Shown here: positions 14,009 to 20,257 of the stretch, piece by piece
Position numbering within the stretch: the first letter of the stretch is position 1
Layout of the letters: the number at the start of each line of letters is the position of its first letter
Origin: Methanoculleus sp. UBA208
GTDB lineage: Archaea > Halobacteriota > Methanomicrobia > Methanomicrobiales > Methanoculleaceae
Assembly: GCF_002498065.1 (NCBI RefSeq)
Contig: NZ_DAFZ01000050.1
Location: 1-20,257, forward strand
DNA length: 20,257 nt
Direction of reading: 5' to 3'
Translations under genes and position numbers: made by a program
The notes under the pieces: generated by a model
The model's database searches: none
What the model was told of the DNA's origin: nothing
What the model saw: only the letters and a program-made list of their open reading frames with translations

Positions 14009-15019
14009 GTGTTGGCGACATTCGACGGAACCTGGGTGCGCCTCGGCAGGGAAGGACGCACGCTCTACGAGCAGGGAGGCTACGGGCGGCTGGAGGGAAC
14101 CGGCCTCCGTCTCTCTCCCGAAGAGGCGCTCTACCTCATGGAACGCAACAAAATCGACGTGAAGGACTTCGGTTTCGATGCCCTGCTCGGTCTCTTTGCC
14201 GGCCAGCCGAACTTTGTCCGCAGGTATCTCGTCTACCGCGACATCCGCGAGCGGGGATACGTGGTTCAGCCCGGGCCGCAGGACTTCCGCGTCTTCCGCC
14301 GGGGCCACAAGCCCGGGGTCGGAAAGTCCCGCTACCTGATCCGGGTCCTCTCCGAGCGCGACATCGTCGACTTCGACCAATTAAGCCAGGACGTGCTCGC
14401 AGCGGCCAACATGCGCAAACAATACCTCCTCGCGGTCGTGGACGACGAGGACGAGCTGACCTACTACGAGGTGCGGGTGCAGGACCTCCCCGCCGTCGGG
14501 GAGCCTGCGGAGTGCTCAACACCGGCGGAGGCCTCCCTCTTCGGCACCTATGCGCTCGCCCACCTGCCGCCGGGGACCCCTCTCGAGGAGGACTGGTACG
14601 GCAAACGGCTCGATCCCGAGCGCCTGCTCCTCCGCCCGGTCGAGTCGATCTACCTCATGCGCAGACGCTGCCTCTCGATCACGCGGGACGGGGAATCGAT
14701 GGCCGCAGAGGAGTTCCTCGATGCAGCGGCAGAAAAGGACGTCGAGATCCGTGAAAAAGAGCGGGTCTTCTCCGACCTCCGGGAGAAGGGCTACATCCCG
14801 AGAACCGGCTACAAGTTCGGGCATCACTTCCGGGTCTACTCCGGGAAGAAGAGCCACTCGGAGATGCTCGTCCACGCAGTCCCGTCCGGGACCTCCACGC
14901 CGATGAGTGCCGTCTCCCGGTCGGTCAGGCTTGCTCACAGCGTCAAAAAGAAGATGTTGTTTGCCTGCATATATAACACCGATATCAGATACGTCGAATT
15001 CGCCCGAATAAAACTGTGA
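14009..15019 (+). CDS. endA: tRNA-splicing endonuclease EndA, fused two-repeat form
   Basis: This 336-residue tRNA-intron lyase removes introns at bulge-helix-bulge sites. Two copies of the endonuclease unit are fused. The N-terminal half keeps the fold signature (RRYLVYRDIRERGYVV, then DFRVF) but lacks the catalytic Tyr and His. The C-terminal half has SDLREKGYIPRTGYKFGHHFRVY with Tyr268, SHSEMLVHAV with His283, and VKKKMLFACIYNTDIRYVEF with the Lys at about 313-314, the expected catalytic triad. This is the layout of the homodimeric Archaeoglobus-type enzyme. The start is GTG 14009 (TTG 14012 is equally possible). No ribosome binding site is visible, which fits a leaderless message. It is the first gene of a run with trpS, pheS and pheT. 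Confidence 0.9.
   Translation: MLATFDGTWVRLGREGRTLYEQGGYGRLEGTGLRLSPEEALYLMERNKIDVKDFGFDALLGLFAGQPNFVRRYLVYRDIRERGYVVQPGPQDFRVFRRGHKPGVGKSRYLIRVLSERDIVDFDQLSQDVLAAANMRKQYLLAVVDDEDELTYYEVRVQDLPAVGEPAECSTPAEASLFGTYALAHLPPGTPLEEDWYGKRLDPERLLLRPVESIYLMRRRCLSITRDGESMAAEEFLDAAAEKDVEIREKERVFSDLREKGYIPRTGYKFGHHFRVYSGKKSHSEMLVHAVPSGTSTPMSAVSRSVRLAHSVKKKMLFACIYNTDIRYVEFARIKL
14969..14977 (+). promoter_or_regulatory. Candidate internal TATA box for trpS-pheS-pheT
   Basis: ATATATAAC lies inside the 3' end of endA, 53 to 61 bases before the trpS start. A transcript beginning about 25 bases downstream would have a leader of about 30 bases. Its AT content stands out in GC-rich coding DNA, though it encodes Ile-Tyr-Asn, so it may be coincidental. 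Confidence 0.4.
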
Positions 15020-15029
15020 GCGTCAGTAC

Positions 15030-16286
15030 ATGCATTCAGAAATGAACCCGTGGTCGAATAACCAGACCGTCGATTTGGATCGACTCTTTGCCGAGTTCGG
15101 CATCGAGCCGATCGGTGAGGTCGCACGAAGGCTTCCCGAGGTACCGCAGTTTATGCGCAGGGGCATCGTCGTCGGGCACCGGGATTACAACCTGGTAGCC
15201 GACGCCATCCAAAAGCGCACCCCGTTTCACGTGCTGACCGGGTTCATGCCCTCGGGACTCCCGCACCTCGGGCACCTGATGGTCATGAAGGAGGTGGTCT
15301 GGCACGTCCGGCAGGGCGGGAACGGCTACGTCGCCATTGCCGACCGGGAGGCGCACGCGGTCCGCGGCATCTCGTGGGAGAAGTGCCGCGAGTACGGGAA
15401 GGAGTACCTCAAAGCCCTCTATGCCCTGGGATTTGAGGGCACGACCTACTACCAGAGCAGGAACGACCGCTTGAAGGATCTCGCGTTCGAGGCGTCCACG
15501 AAGGTGAACTTCTCCGAAATGACGGCGATCTACGGGTTCGGGCCCGAAACGTCGCTATCCCACGCCATGAGCGTCATCACCCAGGTTGCCGACATCCTCT
15601 TCCCGCAGCTCGACGCCGGCCCGGCCCCCACCATCGTCCCGGTCGGCCTCGATCAGGACCCGCATCTCCGGCTCACCCGGGACGTGGCCTACAAACTCAG
15701 GATGTTCACGGTCGAGGACCGCGGCGATCACGTCAGTATCCGGTCGAAGAACGCCCCACAGAAGGCTCTCGAGGCCGTGCACCGTGCATTCCCCGGTTCG
15801 AAGAAGTACGCGGGCCACGTGGACGTCAGGGGCCTTCCGCTGGACCGCGTCGAGGACGCCGTCCGCGAGATCGAGATCGCACACGGCGGGTTCGGGTTCT
15901 ATCTGCCCTCCTCGACCTACCACATCTTCATGCCCGGACTCCAGGGCGGGAAGATGTCGAGCAGCGTGCCCGAGAGTTCGTTCGGGTTCTACGAGTCCGA
16001 CAAATCGGTCAGGAAGAAGGTCATGGCGGCGCTGACCGGCGGGCGGATGACGCTTGAGGAGCAGAAGCGCCTTGGAGGCGAGCCCGACGCCTGCTCTGTC
16101 TATCTCTTAAACCTCTTCCACATGCTCGAGGACGACGTGGGACTCGCCGACCTGCGGCGGCGGTGCGAGAGCGGCGAACTCACCTGTGGACAGTGCAAGA
16201 AAGAGACGAATGAGCGCGTGCAGGCGTTCCTCAAGGAGTTGCGGGATAGGATGGATGCGGTCGAGCACCTTGCAGAGGAAGTGTGA
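15030..16286 (+). CDS. trpS: Tryptophanyl-tRNA synthetase
   Basis: This 418-residue class Ic synthetase charges tRNA-Trp. The HIGH-type motif is GFMPSGLPHLGH (residues 71-82) and the KMSKS-type loop is GKMSSSVPES (Lys308 to Ser312). DQDPHLRLTRDVA and the HIFMPGLQGGKMSS region are typical of archaeal/eukaryotic TrpRS rather than TyrRS. The length is slightly above the archaeal norm of about 370-390, mainly from the N-terminal extension MHSEMNPWSNNQTVDLDRLFAEFG. The start is taken as ATG 15030, ten bases after the endA stop, with GTGAG upstream. ATG 15042 is an alternative. The stop overlaps the pheS start by one base. Confidence 0.93.
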   Translation: MHSEMNPWSNNQTVDLDRLFAEFGIEPIGEVARRLPEVPQFMRRGIVVGHRDYNLVADAIQKRTPFHVLTGFMPSGLPHLGHLMVMKEVVWHVRQGGNGYVAIADREAHAVRGISWEKCREYGKEYLKALYALGFEGTTYYQSRNDRLKDLAFEASTKVNFSEMTAIYGFGPETSLSHAMSVITQVADILFPQLDAGPAPTIVPVGLDQDPHLRLTRDVAYKLRMFTVEDRGDHVSIRSKNAPQKALEAVHRAFPGSKKYAGHVDVRGLPLDRVEDAVREIEIAHGGFGFYLPSSTYHIFMPGLQGGKMSSSVPESSFGFYESDKSVRKKVMAALTGGRMTLEEQKRLGGEPDACSVYLLNLFHMLEDDVGLADLRRRCESGELTCGQCKKETNERVQAFLKELRDRMDAVEHLAEEV

Positions 16287-17734
16287 TGGTGGAACTGACG
16301 CTGAACGAGAAGAAACTCCTGGTTGTTCTGGGATCGATGGGGACGGCCGACGCGGCCGTCCTTGCGGAGAAGATGGATACCCGCCGGGAGGCGGTGGTGC
16401 AGTATGCGAACCTCGCCGGCGAGCGGGGGCTCGTGGATGTGGAGAAGCACGTCTCCCGGCGGTATACCCCGACGGAAGAAGGGCGGGCCTATATCGGAAA
16501 AGGCCTCCCCGAGCGGCAGTTGCTCGAGAGTTTCGAAGAGACGATCCCGATGCGGGACCTCCAGAGCCACCCACTTGCGAAGATCGCCATCGGCTGGATG
16601 CGCAAAAAGGGCTGGATCGTCATCCGGGACGGGGTCGTGCAGAAGACCGGCAAGACCGCCCCCGGGCCCGACGAAACCGCGTTCGCCCGGCTCGGCGAGA
16701 ACGGTGCGATCGGGGACGGCGTTGGGGTCGCCGATCTTGCAAAACGCGGGCTCGTGCAGGAGGAGGAGACCGTCGCCTACACCGTCTCGATCACGCCTCG
16801 CGGCCGTGAACTCCTCGCCGAAGGGCTCGACCTGCAGGAGGAGGCGGGCACGCTCACCCGCGAGCAGATCCTCTCCGGTGAGTGGAAGGACCTCCCCCTC
16901 CGGCGCTACGACGTCACGAAACTCCCGAAGCGCGCCTATCCCGGGAAGGTGCATCCCTACCAGCGGCTCATCGACGAGATGCGCCGCATCCTCTTCGATA
17001 TGGGCTTTGAGGAGATGGCGGGCGGGATCGTGCAGAGCTCGTTCTGGAACTTCGACGCCCTCTTCCAGCCGCAGGATCACCCGGCACGGGAGATGCAGGA
17101 CACCTTCTTCCTCGGCGAACGCTGGCCGCTTCCGGCAGGATACGAGCGCGTCCGCGACATACACGAGCACGGCGGCGAGACGTCGTCTGCCGGGTGGGGA
17201 GGGACCTGGAGTGCCGAAAAGGCAGAGCAGTGCGTGCTCCGGACCCACACGACGGGCCTCTCCATCCAGCACCTGGCAGCGCACCCCAAACCACCGGTGA
17301 AGGCCTTCTGCATCGGCCGGGTTTACCGGCGGGAGGCGATCGACCCTACCCACCTCGCGGAGTTCGAGCAGCTCGAGGGGATCGTTATGGACGAAGACGT
17401 CAACTTACGTCACCTCCTCGGGTTCCTAAAAGAGTTCTACGCCAAGATGGGCTTTGAGAAGGTCCGGTTCCGTCCCGGCTACTTCCCCTACACCGAACCC
17501 TCCGTGGAGCCGGAGGTCTACGTCGACGGGCTCGGCTGGGTGGAACTCGGCGGGTCGGGCATCTTCCGGCAGGAAGTGACCGAGCCCTTCGGGATCGAGC
17601 ACCCGGTGCTCGCGTGGGGCCTCGGGATCAGCCGGGTGGCGATGCTCCGGCTCGGGCTCCGGGACCTGCGGCAGCTCTACCGGAGCGACGTTGAGTGGAT
17701 CCGGGAGACGCCCACCTACGGCGGGAGGCGGTGA
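16286..17734 (+). CDS. pheS: Phenylalanyl-tRNA synthetase alpha subunit
   Basis: This 482-residue catalytic subunit of the class II tetrameric synthetase has the archaeal length. The N-terminal about 75 residues look like the winged-helix part (DAAVLAEKMDTRREAVVQYANLAGERGLVDVE). The catalytic core begins near residue 215 (GKVHPYQRLIDEMRRILFDMGF). Motif 2 shows RTHTTGLSIQHLA (Arg319 onward), with WNFDALFQPQDHPARE before it, and motif 3 is GLGISRVAMLRLGLRDLR at the end. I take ATG 16286 (TGATG overlap with trpS) rather than the GTG immediately before it. pheT follows two bases after the stop. Confidence 0.94.
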   Translation: MVELTLNEKKLLVVLGSMGTADAAVLAEKMDTRREAVVQYANLAGERGLVDVEKHVSRRYTPTEEGRAYIGKGLPERQLLESFEETIPMRDLQSHPLAKIAIGWMRKKGWIVIRDGVVQKTGKTAPGPDETAFARLGENGAIGDGVGVADLAKRGLVQEEETVAYTVSITPRGRELLAEGLDLQEEAGTLTREQILSGEWKDLPLRRYDVTKLPKRAYPGKVHPYQRLIDEMRRILFDMGFEEMAGGIVQSSFWNFDALFQPQDHPAREMQDTFFLGERWPLPAGYERVRDIHEHGGETSSAGWGGTWSAEKAEQCVLRTHTTGLSIQHLAAHPKPPVKAFCIGRVYRREAIDPTHLAEFEQLEGIVMDEDVNLRHLLGFLKEFYAKMGFEKVRFRPGYFPYTEPSVEPEVYVDGLGWVELGGSGIFRQEVTEPFGIEHPVLAWGLGISRVAMLRLGLRDLRQLYRSDVEWIRETPTYGGRR

Positions 17735-17736
17735 GA

Positions 17737-19377
17737 ATGGCAATAATCACGTTACCCTACCGGTACATTGAACGGCTTGCCGGCACCGACCGGCAGACGA
17801 TCATCGACCGCATCCCCATGATCGGGGCCGACATCGAGCGGATCGAGGAAGACCATGTGGACGTCGAGTTCTTCCCGAACAGGCCGGACCTCTACTCGCC
17901 CGAGGGCGTCGCCCGGGCGATGCGCGGGTTCCTCGGGCTTGAGGAGGGGCTTTCGGCCTACACCGTCCGCCCCTCCGGCATCGCCTTCTCGGTCGACCCG
18001 GGGCTTGCCGATATCCGGCCGTTCCTCGGCTCGGCGGTGATCCGGAACGTCAACCTCGACGAAGAGGCTATCGAGAGTTTGATGGCGCTCCAGGAAGCCC
18101 TTCACTGGGCGGTCGGGCGCGGGCGCGGCAAGGTGGCGATCGGCGTCCACGACCTCGATACGGTCACCCCGCCGTTCCGCTACGTCGCCTCGCCCCGTGA
18201 CCGCTCCTTCGTCCCGCTCGACTTCGAGCGGGAGATGACGATGGAGGAGATCCTCGCTGACCACCCGAAGGGCCGGGACTACGCTCACCTGGTGGAGAAC
18301 TTCGATAAGTTCCCGCTGATCGTCGATGCCGACGACCGGGTGCTCTCCTTCCCGCCGATCATCAACGGCGAGCTGACGAGGGTCACGGCGGCGACGAAGA
18401 ACATCCTGCTCGACTGCACCGGCACCGACAGAAAGGCGGTGATGACGGCGGTAAACATCATCTGCACGGCGCTCATCGAGGCCGGGGCGACGGTCGAGAC
18501 CGTCACCGTCGACGGAGAGGAGATGCCCACGCTCGCCCCCGCAGAAAGGGTGGTCTCGGTCGCGGAGTGCTCCCGCCTCCTCGGCCTCTCCCTCACACCG
18601 CAGGAGATGGCGCGGCTCCTTCGCCGGATGCGGTTCGGGGCCGAGCCCGACGGCGACTCACGGGTCCGGGTCCTCGTTCCCTGCTATCGCTCGGACATCC
18701 TCCACGACTGGGATATCTTCGAGGACGTGGCGATAGCCCACGGCATCGAGAACTTCGATGCCGCCCTCCCGGCCACATCGACCGTCGCGCAGGAGCACCC
18801 GATCCCCGCCCTCGCGGGGGCGGTCCGGTCGGTGATGACCGGCCTCGGGTACCTCGAGGTGATCCCGTTCACCCTCACAAACGAGCGGGTGCTGTATACG
18901 AACATGCAGCGGGACCCCGCCCCCGGAACCCTGCGGCTGCTCCACCCGATCAGCGAGGAGCAGACGGTGGTGCGGACCGACCTCCTCCCCCTGCTGATGG
19001 AGATGCTTCTTGCGAACAAGCACCGCGAACTCCCGCAGAGGCTCTTTGCGGTGGGCGACGTGGTCGAGGACTGCACGACCTACCAGAAGGCCGCTGCGGT
19101 CAGCATCCACCCGGCGGCGGACTTCTCCGAGGCGTACGCGGCGGCGGACGTCCTCTGCCGGGAGATCTCGCTCCCCTACACGGTCACGGAATCGGCCGAC
19201 CCGGCGTTCCTCGACGGCCGCCGCGGGGATATCATCGTCGGCGGAAGAATAGTAGGGGTGTTCGGGGAGATTCACCCGGCCGTTCTCGGGACGTTCGACC
19301 TCGAGCACCCGGTCGCGGCGTTCGCGCTCGACCTTAGAGCCGTACCGGGATACCCCGTCCCGCCAGGTACTCCTTGA
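17737..19377 (+). CDS. pheT: Phenylalanyl-tRNA synthetase beta subunit
   Basis: This 546-residue beta subunit is of the shorter archaeal type, without the N-terminal tRNA-binding extension of bacterial PheT. The start MAIITLPYRYIERLAG, the IGADIERIEEDHVDVEFFPNRPDLYSPEGVARAMRGFLG segment, and PPIINGELTRVTAATKNILLDCTGTD in the B3/B4-like part are characteristic. The C-terminal half holds the catalytic-like fold that pairs with PheS. ATG 17737 is two bases after the pheS stop with GGGAGG upstream. Its last 44 bases overlap the end of the opposing hisF gene. Confidence 0.93.
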   Translation: MAIITLPYRYIERLAGTDRQTIIDRIPMIGADIERIEEDHVDVEFFPNRPDLYSPEGVARAMRGFLGLEEGLSAYTVRPSGIAFSVDPGLADIRPFLGSAVIRNVNLDEEAIESLMALQEALHWAVGRGRGKVAIGVHDLDTVTPPFRYVASPRDRSFVPLDFEREMTMEEILADHPKGRDYAHLVENFDKFPLIVDADDRVLSFPPIINGELTRVTAATKNILLDCTGTDRKAVMTAVNIICTALIEAGATVETVTVDGEEMPTLAPAERVVSVAECSRLLGLSLTPQEMARLLRRMRFGAEPDGDSRVRVLVPCYRSDILHDWDIFEDVAIAHGIENFDAALPATSTVAQEHPIPALAGAVRSVMTGLGYLEVIPFTLTNERVLYTNMQRDPAPGTLRLLHPISEEQTVVRTDLLPLLMEMLLANKHRELPQRLFAVGDVVEDCTTYQKAAAVSIHPAADFSEAYAAADVLCREISLPYTVTESADPAFLDGRRGDIIVGGRIVGVFGEIHPAVLGTFDLEHPVAAFALDLRAVPGYPVPPGTP

Positions 19378-20140
19378 CCTGGCGAACGGTGAACTCGCCG
19401 TAGTGGAAGACGCTTGCCGCGAGGCAGGCGTCGGCCATCCCTTTTGTGAACCCTTCGTAGAAGTGCTCGAGCGTGCCCACGCCGCCGCTCGCGACCACCG
19501 GAACCCCGACCGCCTCCGAGATTGCAGCGGTGATCGAGATATCGAACCCCTCCTTTGTCCCGTCGGTCTCCATGCTGGTGAGCAGGATCTCGCCGGCCCC
19601 GCGCTCCTCGGCTTCCCTCGCCCAGGCAACGGCGTCAAGCCCCGTGCCCCGGGTCCCGCCGTGGGTCACGACCTCGTACCAGCACTCCTGGCCGTCGGCG
19701 AGGGTGATCGGTGTTTTTCCCGGCGCCGGTTCGTAGTTTCGCCGGACATCGACGGCGACGACGATGCACTGGGTGCCGAACCTTTCTGCACCCTGCGAGA
19801 TCAGGTCCGGGTTCTGGACGGCGCTTGAGTTGATGCTCACCTTGTCCGCGCCCGCCCGGAGGATCTGCTTCATGTCGTCGATCGTCCGGATGCCGCCGCC
19901 GACGGTGAGCGGGAGGAAGAGCTGATCGGCCGCCCGCTGCACGACGTCGATGATGGTGCCCCGGTTCTCCCTGGTGGCGGTGATGTCGAGGAAGACCACC
20001 TCGTCCGCACCCTGCTCGTTGTAGCGCTGGGCGAGCTCCACGGGATCGCCCGCGTCGCGCAGGCCGACGAAGTGCGTGCCCTTGACCACCCGCCCATCCT
20101 TGAGGTCCAGGCAGGGGATGATCCGCTTGGTCAGAACCAT
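19334..20140 (-). CDS. hisF: Imidazole glycerol phosphate synthase cyclase subunit HisF
   Basis: This 268-residue (beta/alpha)8 barrel works with the glutaminase HisH to turn PRFAR and ammonia into imidazole glycerol phosphate and AICAR in histidine synthesis. It starts MVLTKRIIPCLDLKDGRVVKG with catalytic Asp12 (Asp11 in the usual numbering). The second catalytic Asp131 is in IVVAVDVRRN. Phosphate-binding segments TVGGGIRT, GADKVSINSSAV, TSMETDGTKEGFD and VVASGGVG are all present, so it looks intact and active. hisH is not in the window. It converges with pheT, with a 44-base overlap of the coding ends. No clear ribosome binding site precedes the ATG. Confidence 0.95.
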   Translation of the reverse strand: MVLTKRIIPCLDLKDGRVVKGTHFVGLRDAGDPVELAQRYNEQGADEVVFLDITATRENRGTIIDVVQRAADQLFLPLTVGGGIRTIDDMKQILRAGADKVSINSSAVQNPDLISQGAERFGTQCIVVAVDVRRNYEPAPGKTPITLADGQECWYEVVTHGGTRGTGLDAVAWAREAEERGAGEILLTSMETDGTKEGFDISITAAISEAVGVPVVASGGVGTLEHFYEGFTKGMADACLAASVFHYGEFTVRQVKEYLAGRGIPVRL

Positions 20141-20221
20141 GAATAGTGGTTTTGAAGGCGGAGGTGATGAGGGTTTCGCGAGGTGCGACGTTCCGGAGAA
20201 CGACTGTCCGTAGGATGCGGT

Positions 20222-20257
20222 GGCCCGCAGGGCCGGAGCTTGAGCACCGGCAGGTGC
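20222..20257. repeat. Two short perfect hairpins upstream of hisF, cut by the window edge
   Basis: GGCCC-GCA-GGGCC (20222-20234) and GCACC-GGCA-GGTGC (20244-20257) are adjacent perfect 5-base-stem hairpins. They lie in non-coding sequence 82 or more bases upstream of the hisF start, and the second ends exactly at the window edge. They may belong to an interspersed repeat or a structured RNA. I cannot decide from this window. Confidence 0.4.

Noticed and set aside
1..20257. CRISPR arrays, tRNA or rRNA genes, insertion sequences, prophage genes
   Set aside because: I saw no regularly spaced direct repeats, no cloverleaf or rRNA-like segments, no transposase and no terminal repeats. Gene content is housekeeping and methanogen core plus surface proteins.

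Overview
The window looks like the chromosome of a GC-rich hydrogenotrophic methanogen of the order Methanomicrobiales, most likely Methanoculleus or a close relative. This rests on gene content (coenzyme B biosynthesis genes, methanogenesis-marker-type proteins, archaeal EndA, TrpRS and PheRS, PKD and PGF-CTERM surface proteins), on archaeal promoter signals (TATA boxes and GGTGA-type ribosome binding sites) and on high GC coding DNA. The taxonomic call is by recognition; no database was searched.

Region 1 (about 1-8749) is one compact plus-strand operon. A TATA box at 114-121 and a GGTGA site at 157-161 precede nine genes in which every junction overlaps by 1 to 29 bases. The order is: two tandem paralogous proteins with a GIDDTD motif (methanogenesis marker 11 type), a radical SAM enzyme, a short IorA-like thiamine diphosphate (TPP) enzyme, aksA, aksD, aksE, a cysteine-rich protein of unknown function, and aksF. 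AksA, AksDE and AksF are the 2-oxoacid chain-elongation enzymes that make 2-oxosuberate for 7-mercaptoheptanoate, the thiol arm of coenzyme B. The known pathway still needs a 2-oxosuberate decarboxylase and a sulfur-introducing step, and I know of no established genes for these. The TPP enzyme, the radical SAM enzyme and the Cys-rich protein in the same transcript are therefore candidates. This is the most interesting content of the window. Endonuclease IV (nfo, 8775-9623) follows after a 25-base gap.

Region 2 (9624-13913) concerns the cell surface. A 313-base AT-rich intergenic stretch holds a T-rich end for the upstream operon, a TATA element, and two consecutive strong inverted repeats that would lie in the 5' leader of the next gene. 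That gene encodes a 911-residue secreted protein with seven propeller blades, four PKD domains, a 14-glycine tract and a C-terminal membrane anchor. It converges with a minus-strand gene for a second propeller-repeat surface protein that ends in a PGF-CTERM archaeosortase signal.

Region 3 (14009-19377) is a tRNA-function operon: endA (fused two-repeat splicing endonuclease), trpS, pheS and pheT, tightly packed. EndA and the divergent surface protein gene share a 95-base intergenic region with a palindromic TATA-like element. pheT overlaps the convergent hisF (minus strand, histidine biosynthesis) by 44 bases at the 3' ends. The last about 117 bases, upstream of hisF, hold two short perfect hairpins and may be the edge of a dispersed repeat.
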